Counted from the stretch's first letter, positions 8,758 through 17,660 are shown. The stretch: DNA of 64,000 nucleotides from Litoribaculum gwangyangense (GCF_039543505.1 NZ_BAABJW010000002.1:310001-374000), one strand, 5' to 3'. Numbers and translations are program-made. The notes: generated by a model from the sequence alone, not told the origin.

Positions 8758-9804
8758 CTATTTAAGAATCTTATCTATAGCATTTATCCAGTCGTTCATT
8801 TGAGTTTTATCGGTATGAAGAGCGATACTTCCATTTCCATAAGGCGCATAAATATTTGGATCTGTAACGGAAAAGAAACCAACAGTGGGGGTTAATGAGG
8901 CACTTGCCAAATGCATCACGCCGTTATCGGCAGCAATAAATACAGAAGTGTTTTTTATTATGGCCGCCATTTCTCGAATATCCTTGCTGAAAAAATGAGG
9001 CGCTTTAAAATTTATTTTTGAAATGTTTTCAATAGGAAGCATTTCAATAATGTTATAATTGGGGTATTCCTTTAACAAACGAGCATAGAAGGTTTCCCAC
9101 CAATTTTCAGAATAACATTTGGCTCCTGTGGCATTCGTATAAATACAAATGGTTTTTTTATTGTTTTTGATGATGTTATCCAAAATTTTTTTTCCTTTAG
9201 TAATTTCATTTACATCCAGTTTTATATCCAAAACAGGCATGGCATGATTTCTTTTTTCAAAACCAAGTTTTTCTAAATAAAATCTCAGATTGTAAATAGG
9301 ATATTTTGAAATATGTTCATAATCAGTGTACCTTTCCTGAATTTCTTCGTCCACATCGCCAAAAACCTTTATAGTTGACTTACTAAGCTGAGTTAGTAAT
9401 CTTCCTGATGATGAGTTTTTATCGCCATTAATCACTAAATCATATTTAGTTTTTTTTATGGATACCCAGCTCAAAGCATATTTAAACAAATGATTAAAGG
9501 GTTTTTTTGGAAGTTGAATGATTTTATTGATTTCCTTATAATTCTGAAACACAGGAACAGCCACTCCACCTTTTACAAACAAGTCTATTTTGCAATCTGG
9601 AAAGGTGTTAATGACTTCTTGAACGATGGGCGTTAAAAGTAATTGATTGCCTAGACGATGATTGGGTCTAATGATTAAAACCTTTTTTATTTCCAATTTA
9701 TTTGTGGGACCAATAACAGGATCTGAATACGATTTACCAATGTTTTTGGTAATGCTTTGCATGATGCGCCTTCTTATGTTATTGATGCGTGGTGATACTT
9801 TCAT
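8758..9804 (-). CDS. Glycosyltransferase family 9 (heptosyltransferase-like)
   Basis: 348 aa. V-L-I-I-R-P-N-H-R-L-G-N-Q-L-L-L-T-P-I near residue 43 is the N-terminal GT9 motif. The C-terminal A-A-D-N-G-V-M-H-L-A-S-A is the nucleotide-sugar binding motif of ADP-heptose:LPS heptosyltransferases. It probably transfers a sugar to lipopolysaccharide core or a surface polysaccharide. Last gene of a minus-strand run starting with the cold-shock gene at 12860; its start follows the EamA stop by 1 nt. The donor sugar cannot be told from sequence. Confidence 0.88.
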   Translation of the reverse strand: MKVSPRINNIRRRIMQSITKNIGKSYSDPVIGPTNKLEIKKVLIIRPNHRLGNQLLLTPIVQEVINTFPDCKIDLFVKGGVAVPVFQNYKEINKIIQLPKKPFNHLFKYALSWVSIKKTKYDLVINGDKNSSSGRLLTQLSKSTIKVFGDVDEEIQERYTDYEHISKYPIYNLRFYLEKLGFEKRNHAMPVLDIKLDVNEITKGKKILDNIIKNNKKTICIYTNATGAKCYSENWWETFYARLLKEYPNYNIIEMLPIENISKINFKAPHFFSKDIREMAAIIKNTSVFIAADNGVMHLASASLTPTVGFFSVTDPNIYAPYGNGSIALHTDKTQMNDWINAIDKILK

Positions 9805-9805
9805 T

Positions 9806-10681
9806 CTAACTTTTTTTGGATTCCAGTTTAGCTTTGTATAGGACGTTTAAAACCAATCCTGCTATAATTAATGCGATACCCAATAAACTCCAAACGGTGT
9901 AAATTTCTGCAAATATAAAAACGCCTAACAATACCGTAAAAATTACTTCTAAATATTTAAGCGGTGCAACTTGATTTGTTGAGGCCACTTGGAACGCTTT
10001 GGTCATGTAAACCTGTCCGTAATACCCAAAAACACCCAATCCAAATAACATAAACCATTCTTTACCAACTGGATTTACCCAATTATTAATAGATAAAAGT
10101 CCACCAACAATAGTTGCAATAACCATAAAATAATTAACTACTACTACCGGATGGTCACCCTTACCAATTTTGTTTATCAAAATATAAACTAAGCCACTAA
10201 AAATAGCAGAAATAAATACCAATAACAATCCATAACTATTTACTTCGGTATCAAATCCTTTTATAATAATAACACCTGTAAACGCAATAAAAAAGAATAA
10301 CCATTGCCATATTTTTATTTTTTCCTTCAAGAAGAAAATGGCGAATATAGCCGCGAAAATGGGTGCCATATATCGTAATGAAACCGCTGTACCTATGGGC
10401 AAATATTTGGTTGACATGAAAAATAAAGTCATTGAAGTAACACCCACAAGACCTCTTAAAACCAATAATTTTTTTTGGTTTCCAAGAAGCGGTATGTTAT
10501 TTTTTATTAAAAACCAAAATGTAAAGAATAATGAACTTAGCGATCTAAAAAAAACGATTTGATAAGCATCTATATGCACCAAGTATCTCACAATGCCATT
10601 CATACAAGCGAAAGCCATGGTGCTTATGAGCATGAATTTTATGGCCGCCTTAACGTCCAATACCTCTGGGTTTAATGACAC
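9806..10681 (-). CDS. EamA/DMT-family transporter (first of two)
   Basis: 291 aa, ten hydrophobic segments forming two EamA repeats; the motif region L-R-Y-M-A-P-I-F-A-A near 100-109 is typical of drug/metabolite exporters. The longest frame starts at a GTG (10679-10681) inside the preceding gene, overlapping it by 32 nt. An ATG 16 codons in (10631-10633) would instead start 17 nt after that gene's stop but would trim the first helix, so I keep the GTG with reserve. Paired with a second EamA gene upstream, a common arrangement for duplicated exporters. Confidence 0.85.
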   Translation of the reverse strand: MSLNPEVLDVKAAIKFMLISTMAFACMNGIVRYLVHIDAYQIVFFRSLSSLFFTFWFLIKNNIPLLGNQKKLLVLRGLVGVTSMTLFFMSTKYLPIGTAVSLRYMAPIFAAIFAIFFLKEKIKIWQWLFFFIAFTGVIIIKGFDTEVNSYGLLLVFISAIFSGLVYILINKIGKGDHPVVVVNYFMVIATIVGGLLSINNWVNPVGKEWFMLFGLGVFGYYGQVYMTKAFQVASTNQVAPLKYLEVIFTVLLGVFIFAEIYTVWSLLGIALIIAGLVLNVLYKAKLESKKS

Positions 10682-11564
10682 GGTTGGTATTTATGAAATA
10701 AACCCCCGTAAGCAATACAACAGCTGCTATTATAGATTGAAGGGTAATGGTTTCATTTAAAATCCACCAACCCAAGAATAGCGCTATAATAGGATTTACA
10801 TAAGTGCTAGTAGCTACTTTTTCTGGAGAAACTACTTTTAATAAATAATTAAAAGCTGTAAACGCTACGATACTTCCAAACAAAATAAGTCCCAACATAG
10901 ACCATTGCACAGTAGTGCTCCATTGAGTTGGTAATGACCATGTTTCACCAAAAAACAGACTGGCGATAGCTAACATAATACCACCAGTTAGCATTTGATA
11001 GCCCGTATTCACAAAATAATTGGATGGTAAATCTGCTTTCCCTACAAACAAACTACCAGAGGCCCAACTTATCATACAAACAAAAATCATAATCATCCCT
11101 ACCATTTGATTTTCCTGACTGATAAGTTGTTTTTGACTCACAAGAAGATAGATACCAATAAAACCTAAAACTACCCCAATGTAAGACATAGTGGCTATTT
11201 TTTTACCTTGAAAAATTCGCATTAAAATTAATACTACTAAGGGTTGGGCTGAAATTTCTAAAGCTGCAAAACCACTATCCACAAATTTAAGTGCCCAAAC
11301 AACCACTCCATTTCCAAAAGTTAAAAACAAAAAACCTGCAATAATGGTATTTTTAAATTGCTGTTTTGAAATTGAAATATTGACTTTTAAAAGTTTGGCG
11401 ATGATAAAAATTAGAATACTAGCCACTATAAAACGTATAGCTGCCAACTTAAAAGGGGGTAATTCAGTAACGGCTATTTTGTTTAAAAGATAGGTAGAGC
11501 CCCAAATAACATAAATGGCAAAAAATGCTAAAACTATAACTACTGGTTTTTTTGGTAATGCCAT
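10650..11564 (-). CDS. EamA/DMT-family transporter (second of two)
   Basis: 304 aa with ten predicted helices. W-G-S-T-Y-L-L-N-K-I-A near residue 21 and the A-L-E-I-S-A-Q-P-L-V loop place it in the YedA/RhaT-like EamA branch of drug and metabolite exporters. Starts 29 nt downstream of the PPK2 gene and overlaps the following EamA gene by 32 nt, so all appear co-transcribed. The two EamA proteins belong to different sub-branches rather than being a recent duplication. Substrate unknown. Confidence 0.88.
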   Translation of the reverse strand: MALPKKPVVIVLAFFAIYVIWGSTYLLNKIAVTELPPFKLAAIRFIVASILIFIIAKLLKVNISISKQQFKNTIIAGFLFLTFGNGVVVWALKFVDSGFAALEISAQPLVVLILMRIFQGKKIATMSYIGVVLGFIGIYLLVSQKQLISQENQMVGMIMIFVCMISWASGSLFVGKADLPSNYFVNTGYQMLTGGIMLAIASLFFGETWSLPTQWSTTVQWSMLGLILFGSIVAFTAFNYLLKVVSPEKVATSTYVNPIIALFLGWWILNETITLQSIIAAVVLLTGVYFINTNRVIKPRGIGR

Positions 11565-11593
11565 AATCAGTTAAGGAGTTTAAAAAATATAAA

Positions 11594-12379
11594 TTAAGAA
11601 GGGTTGTTATATTTATAAAGGCACACTTTAAGGCTATCAGAATCAAAAACCTCTGATACAATAGATGTGTCTAGTTCGAGTCGTTCTCCAGTATCTCCTT
11701 TCTTATCAAACTCAAATCGGTTTACAACATATCTAATCACCTCTTTTCTAGCCACATCCCTATCATTACCATTTACAACCACCCAAGGCGCATTTGGTTT
11801 ACCTGTTTTTTTGAACATAGCTTCCTTATATTTCGTGAAATCTTCCCATTTGGACTGAGCCTCTACGTCAACGCTACTCAGTTTCCATTGTTTTAAAGGG
11901 TTATGAACCCGTTCTTCTAAACGTCGTTTTTGTTCTTCAGAATTAATAGAAAACCAAAATTTAAACAAATGGATGCCATCTTCAACCAAAAGCTTTTCTA
12001 ATTGTACTACCTGCTTGTTAAATAGATTATACTGTTTTTTTGTGCAAAAGCCCATAACAGGCTCAACCACCGACCGATTGTACCAACTTCTATCAAAGAG
12101 AACCATTTCGCCAGGTCCAGGAAAATGTTCTATGTAACGTTGAAAATACCACTGGCCCATTTCTCTTTCGGTAGGTTTAGAAAGCGCAACTACCTTAAAC
12201 AGTCTGGGATTTAAAAAACGGATAAACCGCATAATGGCGCCACCTTTACCTGCGGTATCCCTACCCTCAAATAAAATTAAAACTCTTTGATTGGTTTCTT
12301 TGATGTGCTGTTGTAGCCTTACTAACTCGGTTTGGAGATTTATGTATTCTTCATCTTCCTCTAAACTATGTAATGCCAT
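11594..12379 (-). CDS. Polyphosphate kinase 2 (PPK2) family
   Basis: 261 aa. PPK2 enzymes phosphorylate nucleotides with polyphosphate. Visible motifs: Walker A-like F-E-G-R-D-T-A-G-K-G-G-A (about residues 38-49), Walker B-like F-D-R-S-W-Y-N-R-S-V-V-E-P-V-M-G (about 94-109) and the lid R-L-E-E-R-V-H-N-P-L-K-Q-W-K. Length is that of a single-domain PPK2. Ppk1, Ppx and a SixA-type phosphatase are encoded together at 59-63 kb in the same window, so the cell both makes and uses polyphosphate. Subclass (ADP, GDP or AMP phosphorylating) is not assignable by eye. Confidence 0.93.
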   Translation of the reverse strand: MALHSLEEDEEYINLQTELVRLQQHIKETNQRVLILFEGRDTAGKGGAIMRFIRFLNPRLFKVVALSKPTEREMGQWYFQRYIEHFPGPGEMVLFDRSWYNRSVVEPVMGFCTKKQYNLFNKQVVQLEKLLVEDGIHLFKFWFSINSEEQKRRLEERVHNPLKQWKLSSVDVEAQSKWEDFTKYKEAMFKKTGKPNAPWVVVNGNDRDVARKEVIRYVVNRFEFDKKGDTGERLELDTSIVSEVFDSDSLKVCLYKYNNPS

Positions 12380-12407
12380 AACTAAGACGATTTTTATAGA
12401 TTGATAA

Positions 12408-12860
12408 TCAAATCTTTTTCACTCGAACGGCATTCATGCCTTTGGCACCCCGCTCCAACTCGTAAGTCACTTTATCATTTTCTTCAATAGGCTCAAGAAT
12501 ACCACTTACGTGTACAAAATATTTTTCTTGGTTAATGCTGTCCAATATAAAACCAAAACCTTTTGAATGATCAAAAAAGGATACTTTCCCTTCCTTAGCA
12601 GAAGGTTCTTCTTCAACTCTATCTTCTTTTTTAGGAATTCCAAGTTCAATGCTTTCTGCTTCAATTTTCTCGCGCATTGCTGGATCTGGTGGTGTATCGG
12701 TTAAATTTCCGTTAAAATCTACATAGGCAAACTGAATCCCTTTTGGGTTGTCTTTAGCTTCAGCCTTTCTCGCATCTTTCTTTTTTTGCTTCTCTTCTCT
12801 TTTCTTTAATCGTTTTTTTTCTTTTTCAATTTTGTTAAAGGTAACTTGTGATTTTGCCAT
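12408..12860 (-). CDS. Cold-shock-domain protein with charged N-terminal extension
   Basis: 150 aa. The C-terminal 65 residues are a cold-shock OB fold with the RNP motifs K-G-F-G-F-I and K-Y-F-V-H-V-S. The first about 40 residues are an almost pure Lys/Glu/Arg helix, followed by a short linker with N-P-K-G-I-Q-F-A-Y-V-D-F. This long form is a Bacteroidota architecture, likely an RNA chaperone. The 15-nt inverted repeat GTATACTTTGTATAC at 12871-12885 lies in its 5' leader region. First gene of the run continuing with PPK2 and the transporters (28-nt gap). Confidence 0.92.
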   Translation of the reverse strand: MAKSQVTFNKIEKEKKRLKKREEKQKKKDARKAEAKDNPKGIQFAYVDFNGNLTDTPPDPAMREKIEAESIELGIPKKEDRVEEEPSAKEGKVSFFDHSKGFGFILDSINQEKYFVHVSGILEPIEENDKVTYELERGAKGMNAVRVKKI

Positions 12861-12972
12861 AGTTTATAACGTATACTTTGTATACTGCAGATTTATTTTG
12901 AATTAATAGCCGTAAAGATACGTCTTATTTTAAGGATGGAATAATTATATGGCAGTAAAATACTTAGTAGAA

Positions 12973-14526
12973 TCAGTCTTCTGGTGCATAACCATGGATT
13001 TCTTCAAAAACGGTATCAAAATTTGCTCTTAAATAGGCATTTAATTTTTTCCTGTAATCACCTTTTAGCCATTCTACAAAATTGAACGTACTTTTACTTA
13101 TGCATTTCGTATAACGTTGTATCCTAAAATCGATGTCATCGCCCAACATTTTTGCCAAAGCTAGGGCATCATAAACATCTTCACTGTTTTCGATACAAAT
13201 TTTTGCGTGGTGTTCTATAGATCGTTCTAAAACTACCTTTGAAGACTCGCCATTTCTAATGGAATCCACATAGGTTTTTTGAATATCAAAATAAACGTTT
13301 TTGGATTTTGCAAATTCAGCACGTAATTCATCGGGCATTTCATATCTAAAGTTGCTTTCTAAATCCTCATCACTTAAAATAGAATCTAAATAATAATTAG
13401 GTGATTTAAAGATGCGTTGCCAATCCAAATCATCACCCCATGGTCCAAATCGGTGGAAATTATTACCTAAATCTACTACTGTAAAGGTTTTTTTGTTTTT
13501 CAATATACGGGAACCACGACCAATCATTTGGTAGTAAAGCGTTAGAGATTTAGTAGCTCTATTTAAAATGATGCTTTCTACGGTGGGTTCATCAAAACCT
13601 GTGGTTAAAATACTTACCGAAGTTAAAATGGCATCTGGTGTTTTTTTGAACCATTTTAATATTAATGCACGTTCCTTTTTTGTGTTGGTATTGTCTAAAT
13701 GCGCAATAGGATAACCAGCTCTTCGAAAGGTATCATACACATGTAATGAAGTATTGATACCATTGTTAAAAATTAAAGTTTTTTTACCTTTTGAACGTTC
13801 CTCATAAGCTTGTAGAAGCTTCGTTAACATATCGTTATCAGTATACAAGTCTTCTGAAGATTTAACGGTATAATCACCGTTTGCTCCTACCACCAAAGAG
13901 GTTAAACCCACGTTATAAGTAAACATTTCAGCACGCGCCAAAAATCCATTTTCAATAAGTGATTCTATACTTTCACCAACAATTAATTCATCATAATTAT
14001 CGGTCATTGGTAACTCAATACTCGAACTTAAAGGGGTGGCTGTTACACCCAGTATGAATGACTGGCTAAAAAATTTGAAAAGCTTTGTAAAAGAATTGTA
14101 ATGGGCTTCATCTATAATAACCAAACCAATATCTGAAATGTCAAGCTTATCGTCATTTAAACGGTTGTTTAAGGTTTCAACCATAGCAACAAAGCATGAA
14201 TAATTGCCTTGGTCACTCAAATCGGCCTTACTATCAATCACTTTGTTAACCACACCAAATTCGGTAAGCATGTTTGAGGTCTGTTTACATAATTCAATTC
14301 GGTGCGTCATCACCAAAACCTTTTTTTGGTGATGTTTCAAATATTGCCTAACAATCTCAGAAAATATAACCGTTTTACCACCGCCAGTTGGTAATTGGTA
14401 TAACAAATGGTAGTCATCAGGAGACTCTTCAAAGGCCTTAAAAATTTTATTGATAGCCCCTTTTTGGTAGCTGTATAAATTTTTACCTTCTTTTCTATCT
14501 TCTAATTCTGTTCTTGAAACGGACAT
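12973..14526 (-). CDS. DEAD/DEAH-box superfamily 2 helicase
   Basis: 517 aa. Walker A L-P-T-G-G-G-K-T (45-52), DEAH box I-I-D-E-A-H (137-142), motif III-like V-T-A-T-P, and a C-terminal helicase domain with T-G-F-D-E-P-T and motif VI-like Y-Y-Q-M-I-G-R-G-S-R. The architecture is that of SSL2/type III restriction-like SF2 helicases without a nuclease domain, and no methylase or restriction partner is nearby. The C-terminal 150 residues match no domain I know. Likely a housekeeping DNA or RNA helicase of Bacteroidota. Starts at ATG 14524-14526, divergent from the aldo/keto reductase. Confidence 0.9.
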   Translation of the reverse strand: MSVSRTELEDRKEGKNLYSYQKGAINKIFKAFEESPDDYHLLYQLPTGGGKTVIFSEIVRQYLKHHQKKVLVMTHRIELCKQTSNMLTEFGVVNKVIDSKADLSDQGNYSCFVAMVETLNNRLNDDKLDISDIGLVIIDEAHYNSFTKLFKFFSQSFILGVTATPLSSSIELPMTDNYDELIVGESIESLIENGFLARAEMFTYNVGLTSLVVGANGDYTVKSSEDLYTDNDMLTKLLQAYEERSKGKKTLIFNNGINTSLHVYDTFRRAGYPIAHLDNTNTKKERALILKWFKKTPDAILTSVSILTTGFDEPTVESIILNRATKSLTLYYQMIGRGSRILKNKKTFTVVDLGNNFHRFGPWGDDLDWQRIFKSPNYYLDSILSDEDLESNFRYEMPDELRAEFAKSKNVYFDIQKTYVDSIRNGESSKVVLERSIEHHAKICIENSEDVYDALALAKMLGDDIDFRIQRYTKCISKSTFNFVEWLKGDYRKKLNAYLRANFDTVFEEIHGYAPED

Positions 14527-14689
14527 ATTTGCAATTTACTGACGTGCAAAAATAACATCTTTAAAGGGTTTATCTAGCATCATTTTAATGAAAATTATAT
14601 TGTAATATCTAAAGGAACCTTTTTAATATTTTTTTTGCTTATGATTTAGGGCATTAATTAATACATTTACATTATGAAAATTCACAACT

Positions 14690-15703
14690 ATGCAAATTAA
14701 TGACAAATCGGAGGTGAAGAGTTATCTGGCGAATTCAACAAGATACCAATCCATGACCTTTAGAAGATCAGGAAATAGTGGCGCATTGCTACCAGCCATT
14801 TCTTTGGGGTTGTGGCATAACTTTGGGTTTGTAGATAATATTCAAAATGGAAGAGAGATTTTAAGAACTGCTTTTGATTTAGGAATTACTCATTTTGATT
14901 TGGCAAATAATTATGGCCCACCTTATGGTTCTGCGGAAGAGAATTTTGGAACCATTTTCAAGAATGACTTTAAGTCATACAGAGATGAATTATTTATAGC
15001 TTCCAAAGCAGGTTTTGACATGTGGCCTGGGCCTTATGGCAACTGGGGCTCCAGAAAGTATTTAATTGCTAGTTTGGACCAGAGTTTAAAACGCATGGGA
15101 CTGGATTATGTAGATATTTTTTATCATCATAGACCAGACCCACACACCCCTCTTGAAGAAACCATGGGGGCATTGGCTGATATAGTGCGACAAGGAAAAG
15201 CTTTGTATGTTGGCATCTCAAATTATGCTCCTAAAGAAACCCAAGAGGCAGCAGTTATTTTAAAGCGTTTAAATGTGCCATTTATTTTACATCAAGCCAG
15301 ATATTCCATGTTTGATAGATGGATTGAAGATGGGCTTTTAGATACTTTAGAACAAATTGGTGTGGGTTGTATTGCCTTCTCACCATTAGCACAAGGTATG
15401 CTTACCGATAAATATATTAGTGGCATCCCTGAAAACTCAAGAGCAGCCAAAACCTTAACGTATTTAGATACCGATACGGTTAAAAGTAACCTAGTTAAAA
15501 TTCAAAAACTAAATGAAATAGCCAAAGCGCGAGGGCAGAAACTACAGCAAATGGCGATTGCTTGGATTTTGAGACAAAAACAAGTGGCCTCTGTTTTGGT
15601 TGGTGCCAGTTCAGCCAATCAATTAAAAGACAATGTAGAGGCATTAAATAATTTGAGTTTTTCTAAAGAGGAATTAACTGAAATAGAAAAGATTATTGCT
15701 TAA
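14690..15703 (+). CDS. Aldo/keto reductase (YghZ / glyceraldehyde-3-phosphate reductase type)
   Basis: 337 aa TIM-barrel oxidoreductase using NADPH. The catalytic tetrad is visible: Asp and Tyr in F-D-L-A-N-N-Y-G-P-P, Lys in A-S-K-A-G-F and His in Y-H-H-R-P-D. S-L-G-L-W-H-N-F-G near residue 38 and the R-Y-S-M-F-D-R-W motif are typical of the YghZ group, which reduces L-glyceraldehyde 3-phosphate and methylglyoxal. The N-terminal M-T-F-R-R-S-G-N-S-G is the usual family start, preceded here by about 20 extra residues. The stop overlaps the stop of the convergent next gene by 4 nt. Confidence 0.92.
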   Translation: MQINDKSEVKSYLANSTRYQSMTFRRSGNSGALLPAISLGLWHNFGFVDNIQNGREILRTAFDLGITHFDLANNYGPPYGSAEENFGTIFKNDFKSYRDELFIASKAGFDMWPGPYGNWGSRKYLIASLDQSLKRMGLDYVDIFYHHRPDPHTPLEETMGALADIVRQGKALYVGISNYAPKETQEAAVILKRLNVPFILHQARYSMFDRWIEDGLLDTLEQIGVGCIAFSPLAQGMLTDKYISGIPENSRAAKTLTYLDTDTVKSNLVKIQKLNEIAKARGQKLQQMAIAWILRQKQVASVLVGASSANQLKDNVEALNNLSFSKEELTEIEKIIA

Positions 15704-16434
15704 ATTTTTATAAACTTTTTTATGATTTTAATACCAAATTCATTTTCAATTGAAATAAAATAAATTCCCTGAGAGAGTTTTTCAACGTCTATTGAATTGT
15801 TATTTTGTAATTCGTAATTAGAACTATACAACTTGCCATTAATATCAAAAATTTTAATTTTAGACTTAGCTAAATTGAAAAATGATAATATAAGTATTTC
15901 GTTTTTTACTGGGTTAGGATAAATAATTAATTCTAACTTATTAGTTGGATTTTTTGCTGATAAAGAATTTAAAAAATATGTAGCATAATATCCAAGATTA
16001 TTAGTAATAATTAACGTTTTTGGCTGACTTGATGTTTCATCTAATACTTGATAAGTGAAGGTGCTACCAAATGAATAATAATTATAAAAATTATTATATT
16101 TTGGAATTAATGAAAAGTATGGTTCCATTTCTTCTTTACAACCACCCAATGTTACATTAATAGTGGAAAAAGTAATTGTTGAACTGTCAGAATCTATGAT
16201 AATTTCACCTGAAGCAGTATCACAGACGGCAGTACTAAAACTTTTTATATTTTGACTTTGATAGGAAAAAGATGCTTTGATTGTTCGTCCAAAATCTGAA
16301 ATAAGTTGCAGATTGCTTTCAGAACCAATGTTTAAATCAATTAAACTCCATTCACCATCATCGATATCTAATGATTGGGAAAATACGCCAAAACTAAATA
16401 CTATAAGTAAAAATAAATTTAAGGTGAACTTCAT
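15700..16434 (-). CDS. Secreted protein with type IX secretion C-terminal sorting domain
   Basis: 244 aa. N-terminal signal peptide of about 19 residues. The last about 75 residues form a Por secretion tail: L-I-I-Y-P-N-P-V-K-N-E, then I-K-I-F-D-I-N-G-K, then L-S-Q-G-I-Y-F-I-S-I-E and a basic end. The protein is therefore exported across the outer membrane by the T9SS. The mature region (about 20-165) is a beta-rich domain with two cysteines (C-D-T, C-K-E) and no recognised family. Convergent with the aldo/keto reductase, overlapping by 4 nt; no obvious terminator lies between them. Confidence 0.85.
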   Translation of the reverse strand: MKFTLNLFLLIVFSFGVFSQSLDIDDGEWSLIDLNIGSESNLQLISDFGRTIKASFSYQSQNIKSFSTAVCDTASGEIIIDSDSSTITFSTINVTLGGCKEEMEPYFSLIPKYNNFYNYYSFGSTFTYQVLDETSSQPKTLIITNNLGYYATYFLNSLSAKNPTNKLELIIYPNPVKNEILILSFFNLAKSKIKIFDINGKLYSSNYELQNNNSIDVEKLSQGIYFISIENEFGIKIIKKFIKI

Positions 16435-16459
16435 AAAATGAAAAAATAATGTGACAAAG

Positions 16460-17134
16460 TTATTCCTTCACCACAATAATGGTTGCTTTCACACCAGTGG
16501 CTAAATTCCATTGATTGTGTGATACAATAAAGCCATTATCATCAATCACTTTGAATTCTGCGGTATTGGGTCCAGAATCTCCTTGGTTTAAGGCTACAAA
16601 ATCTATTTTGTTGAATCCAGGTTTTAAATCCAGTTTAAAGCCACTATAACCTCCATTTAAAAACACTCTGGGGTATATAATGTCGTCATTAATCCTAACT
16701 TGTATTAAGTCTCCATCAACATAGCCATGGTCTCGGTAAATAACATTCACAAATTTAGCTTTACTTTTAAAATCGCCTAAAAACTGGTCGGTAGTACTCC
16801 CATTTCGTTGTTCTACTTCTTCAGGAGATAATTTTAAATTCTCAATGTTTTTATTTATTCGCTTTTCATAAAGCTCTCCGGGGTTTCCAAACTGTTCCTC
16901 TGGAAACATAGAAAATTCTTTTTTAGGGAACTCCAAATTTGGAGATACTCGGGGAGTATTCAAACCAAAGTTTTTGTTTTCTATGGGTTTTGATGGCGTT
17001 AAAGGTGAAATATCAGCAGAATCTTTTTTGCTTTCAACCGCAGGTATAACTATAGACTTCCTTTTATTGTCTATTTGCGCATTAGCAGACAATGAAAGGC
17101 ACATCATGAACATCAATAAAATATAATACTTCAT
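16460..17134 (-). CDS. Secreted protein of unknown function
   Basis: About 224 aa from the ATG at 17132-17134, which begins a standard signal peptide (M-K-Y-Y-I-L-L ... S-A-N-A-Q); a longer frame to 17164 only adds ten polar residues. The mature part has a Pro/Lys-rich linker (about 20-80). A beta-rich C-terminal domain contains V-I-Y-R-D-H-G-Y-V-D-G-D-L-I-Q-V-R-I-N-D and ends T-I-I-V-V-K-E. The domain looks like an all-beta carbohydrate- or protein-binding fold, but I do not recognise the family. It sits 26 nt upstream of the T9SS cargo gene, so they may be co-transcribed. Confidence 0.75.
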   Translation of the reverse strand: MKYYILLMFMMCLSLSANAQIDNKRKSIVIPAVESKKDSADISPLTPSKPIENKNFGLNTPRVSPNLEFPKKEFSMFPEEQFGNPGELYEKRINKNIENLKLSPEEVEQRNGSTTDQFLGDFKSKAKFVNVIYRDHGYVDGDLIQVRINDDIIYPRVFLNGGYSGFKLDLKPGFNKIDFVALNQGDSGPNTAEFKVIDDNGFIVSHNQWNLATGVKATIIVVKE

Positions 17135-17431
17135 TAAACTTTTATATTTTTTATCTAAAATCATGGTTGTTATGATATTTCAAAGCTATTATTATTATTT
17201 GAAAATACAAGTAACCCTCATTCATATTTAATATTCGTTTAACAATAATCATTCCTAAAAATAATTTTTGTCCTTGGTCCAATAATTTCCTTACCACTAT
17301 CCTACTAAAAATAGTTAAAATATGTTAATTTATTACTTTGTTATGCATAGTACTGTAACAAAATTAATTTTTGGTCGTCTATCTAGTATAAATCAATTAA
17401 ATAATAATCATTAATCAAAAAACAACAAATC

Positions 17432-17518
17432 ATGAGAACTTTAAACAGCAATGAATTAACAGGAACATTTAGCGGAAGTAAAAGTAGCGAGTGGAACAGT
17501 AAAAGACGTTACAGATAA
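17432..17518 (+). CDS. Micro-ORF 1: 28-aa peptide with leader resembling the double-glycine type and cationic Trp-containing end
   Basis: 28 codons, ATG to TAA. It begins M-R-T-L-N-S-N-E-L-T, passes F-S-G at 13-15 and ends E-W-N-S-K-R-R-Y-R. With Gly15 as position -1, Leu4, Glu8 and Leu9 fall at -12, -8 and -7, the hallmark positions of double-glycine export leaders. However, -2 is Ser and -4 is Thr, so the match is partial. The remaining 13 residues are strongly basic with one Trp. A near copy follows 142 nt downstream with mostly conservative substitutions, supporting real translation. A terminator hairpin starts inside its last five codons. Function unknown; a secreted peptide precursor is one possibility, a regulatory leader another. 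Confidence 0.6.
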   Translation: MRTLNSNELTGTFSGSKSSEWNSKRRYR

Positions 17519-17530
17519 ACAACGTTTTTT
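17501..17530 (+). terminator. Terminator hairpin overlapping the end of micro-ORF 1
   Basis: The 10-bp stem AAAAGACGTT (17501-17510) pairs with AACGTTTTTT (17521-17530), with one G.T pair and a 10-nt loop that contains the stop codon; the right arm itself supplies the T run. The left arm encodes K-R-R-Y of the peptide. Confidence 0.6.
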
Positions 17531-17573
17531 AGACCTTATTTCATTAATTAAAATCAATCAAAAAACAAACATT

Positions 17574-17660
17574 ATGAGAACCTTAAACAACAATCAATTA
17601 TCAGGAACATTAAGCGGTACTAAAAGTAACGAATGGAATAACAAAAGACGCTACAGATAA
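17574..17660 (+). CDS. Micro-ORF 2: 28-aa paralogue of micro-ORF 1
   Basis: 28 codons, same length as micro-ORF 1 and identical at 20 of 28 positions. It begins M-R-T-L-N-N-N-Q-L-S, contains L-S-G at 13-15 and ends E-W-N-N-K-R-R-Y-R. Differences are mainly conservative (N/S, E/Q, T/S, F/L). The upstream region is also duplicated (ATCAAAAAACAA followed by the ATG within about 10 nt), so the whole unit of promoter-proximal leader, ORF and terminator was duplicated in tandem. No Shine-Dalgarno is seen, as is usual in Bacteroidota. Start and stop are certain by conservation; product function unknown. Confidence 0.62.
   Translation: MRTLNNNQLSGTLSGTKSNEWNNKRRYR

Noticed and set aside
12871..12885. 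GTATACTTTGTATAC palindrome as terminator
   Set aside because: It lies upstream of the cold-shock gene, has no T-run, and could be an operator or chance; not called as a feature.
17432..17660. CRISPR array or transposon repeat
   Set aside because: The duplicate unit is only two copies with coding-conserved changes and no spacer regularity or terminal repeats.
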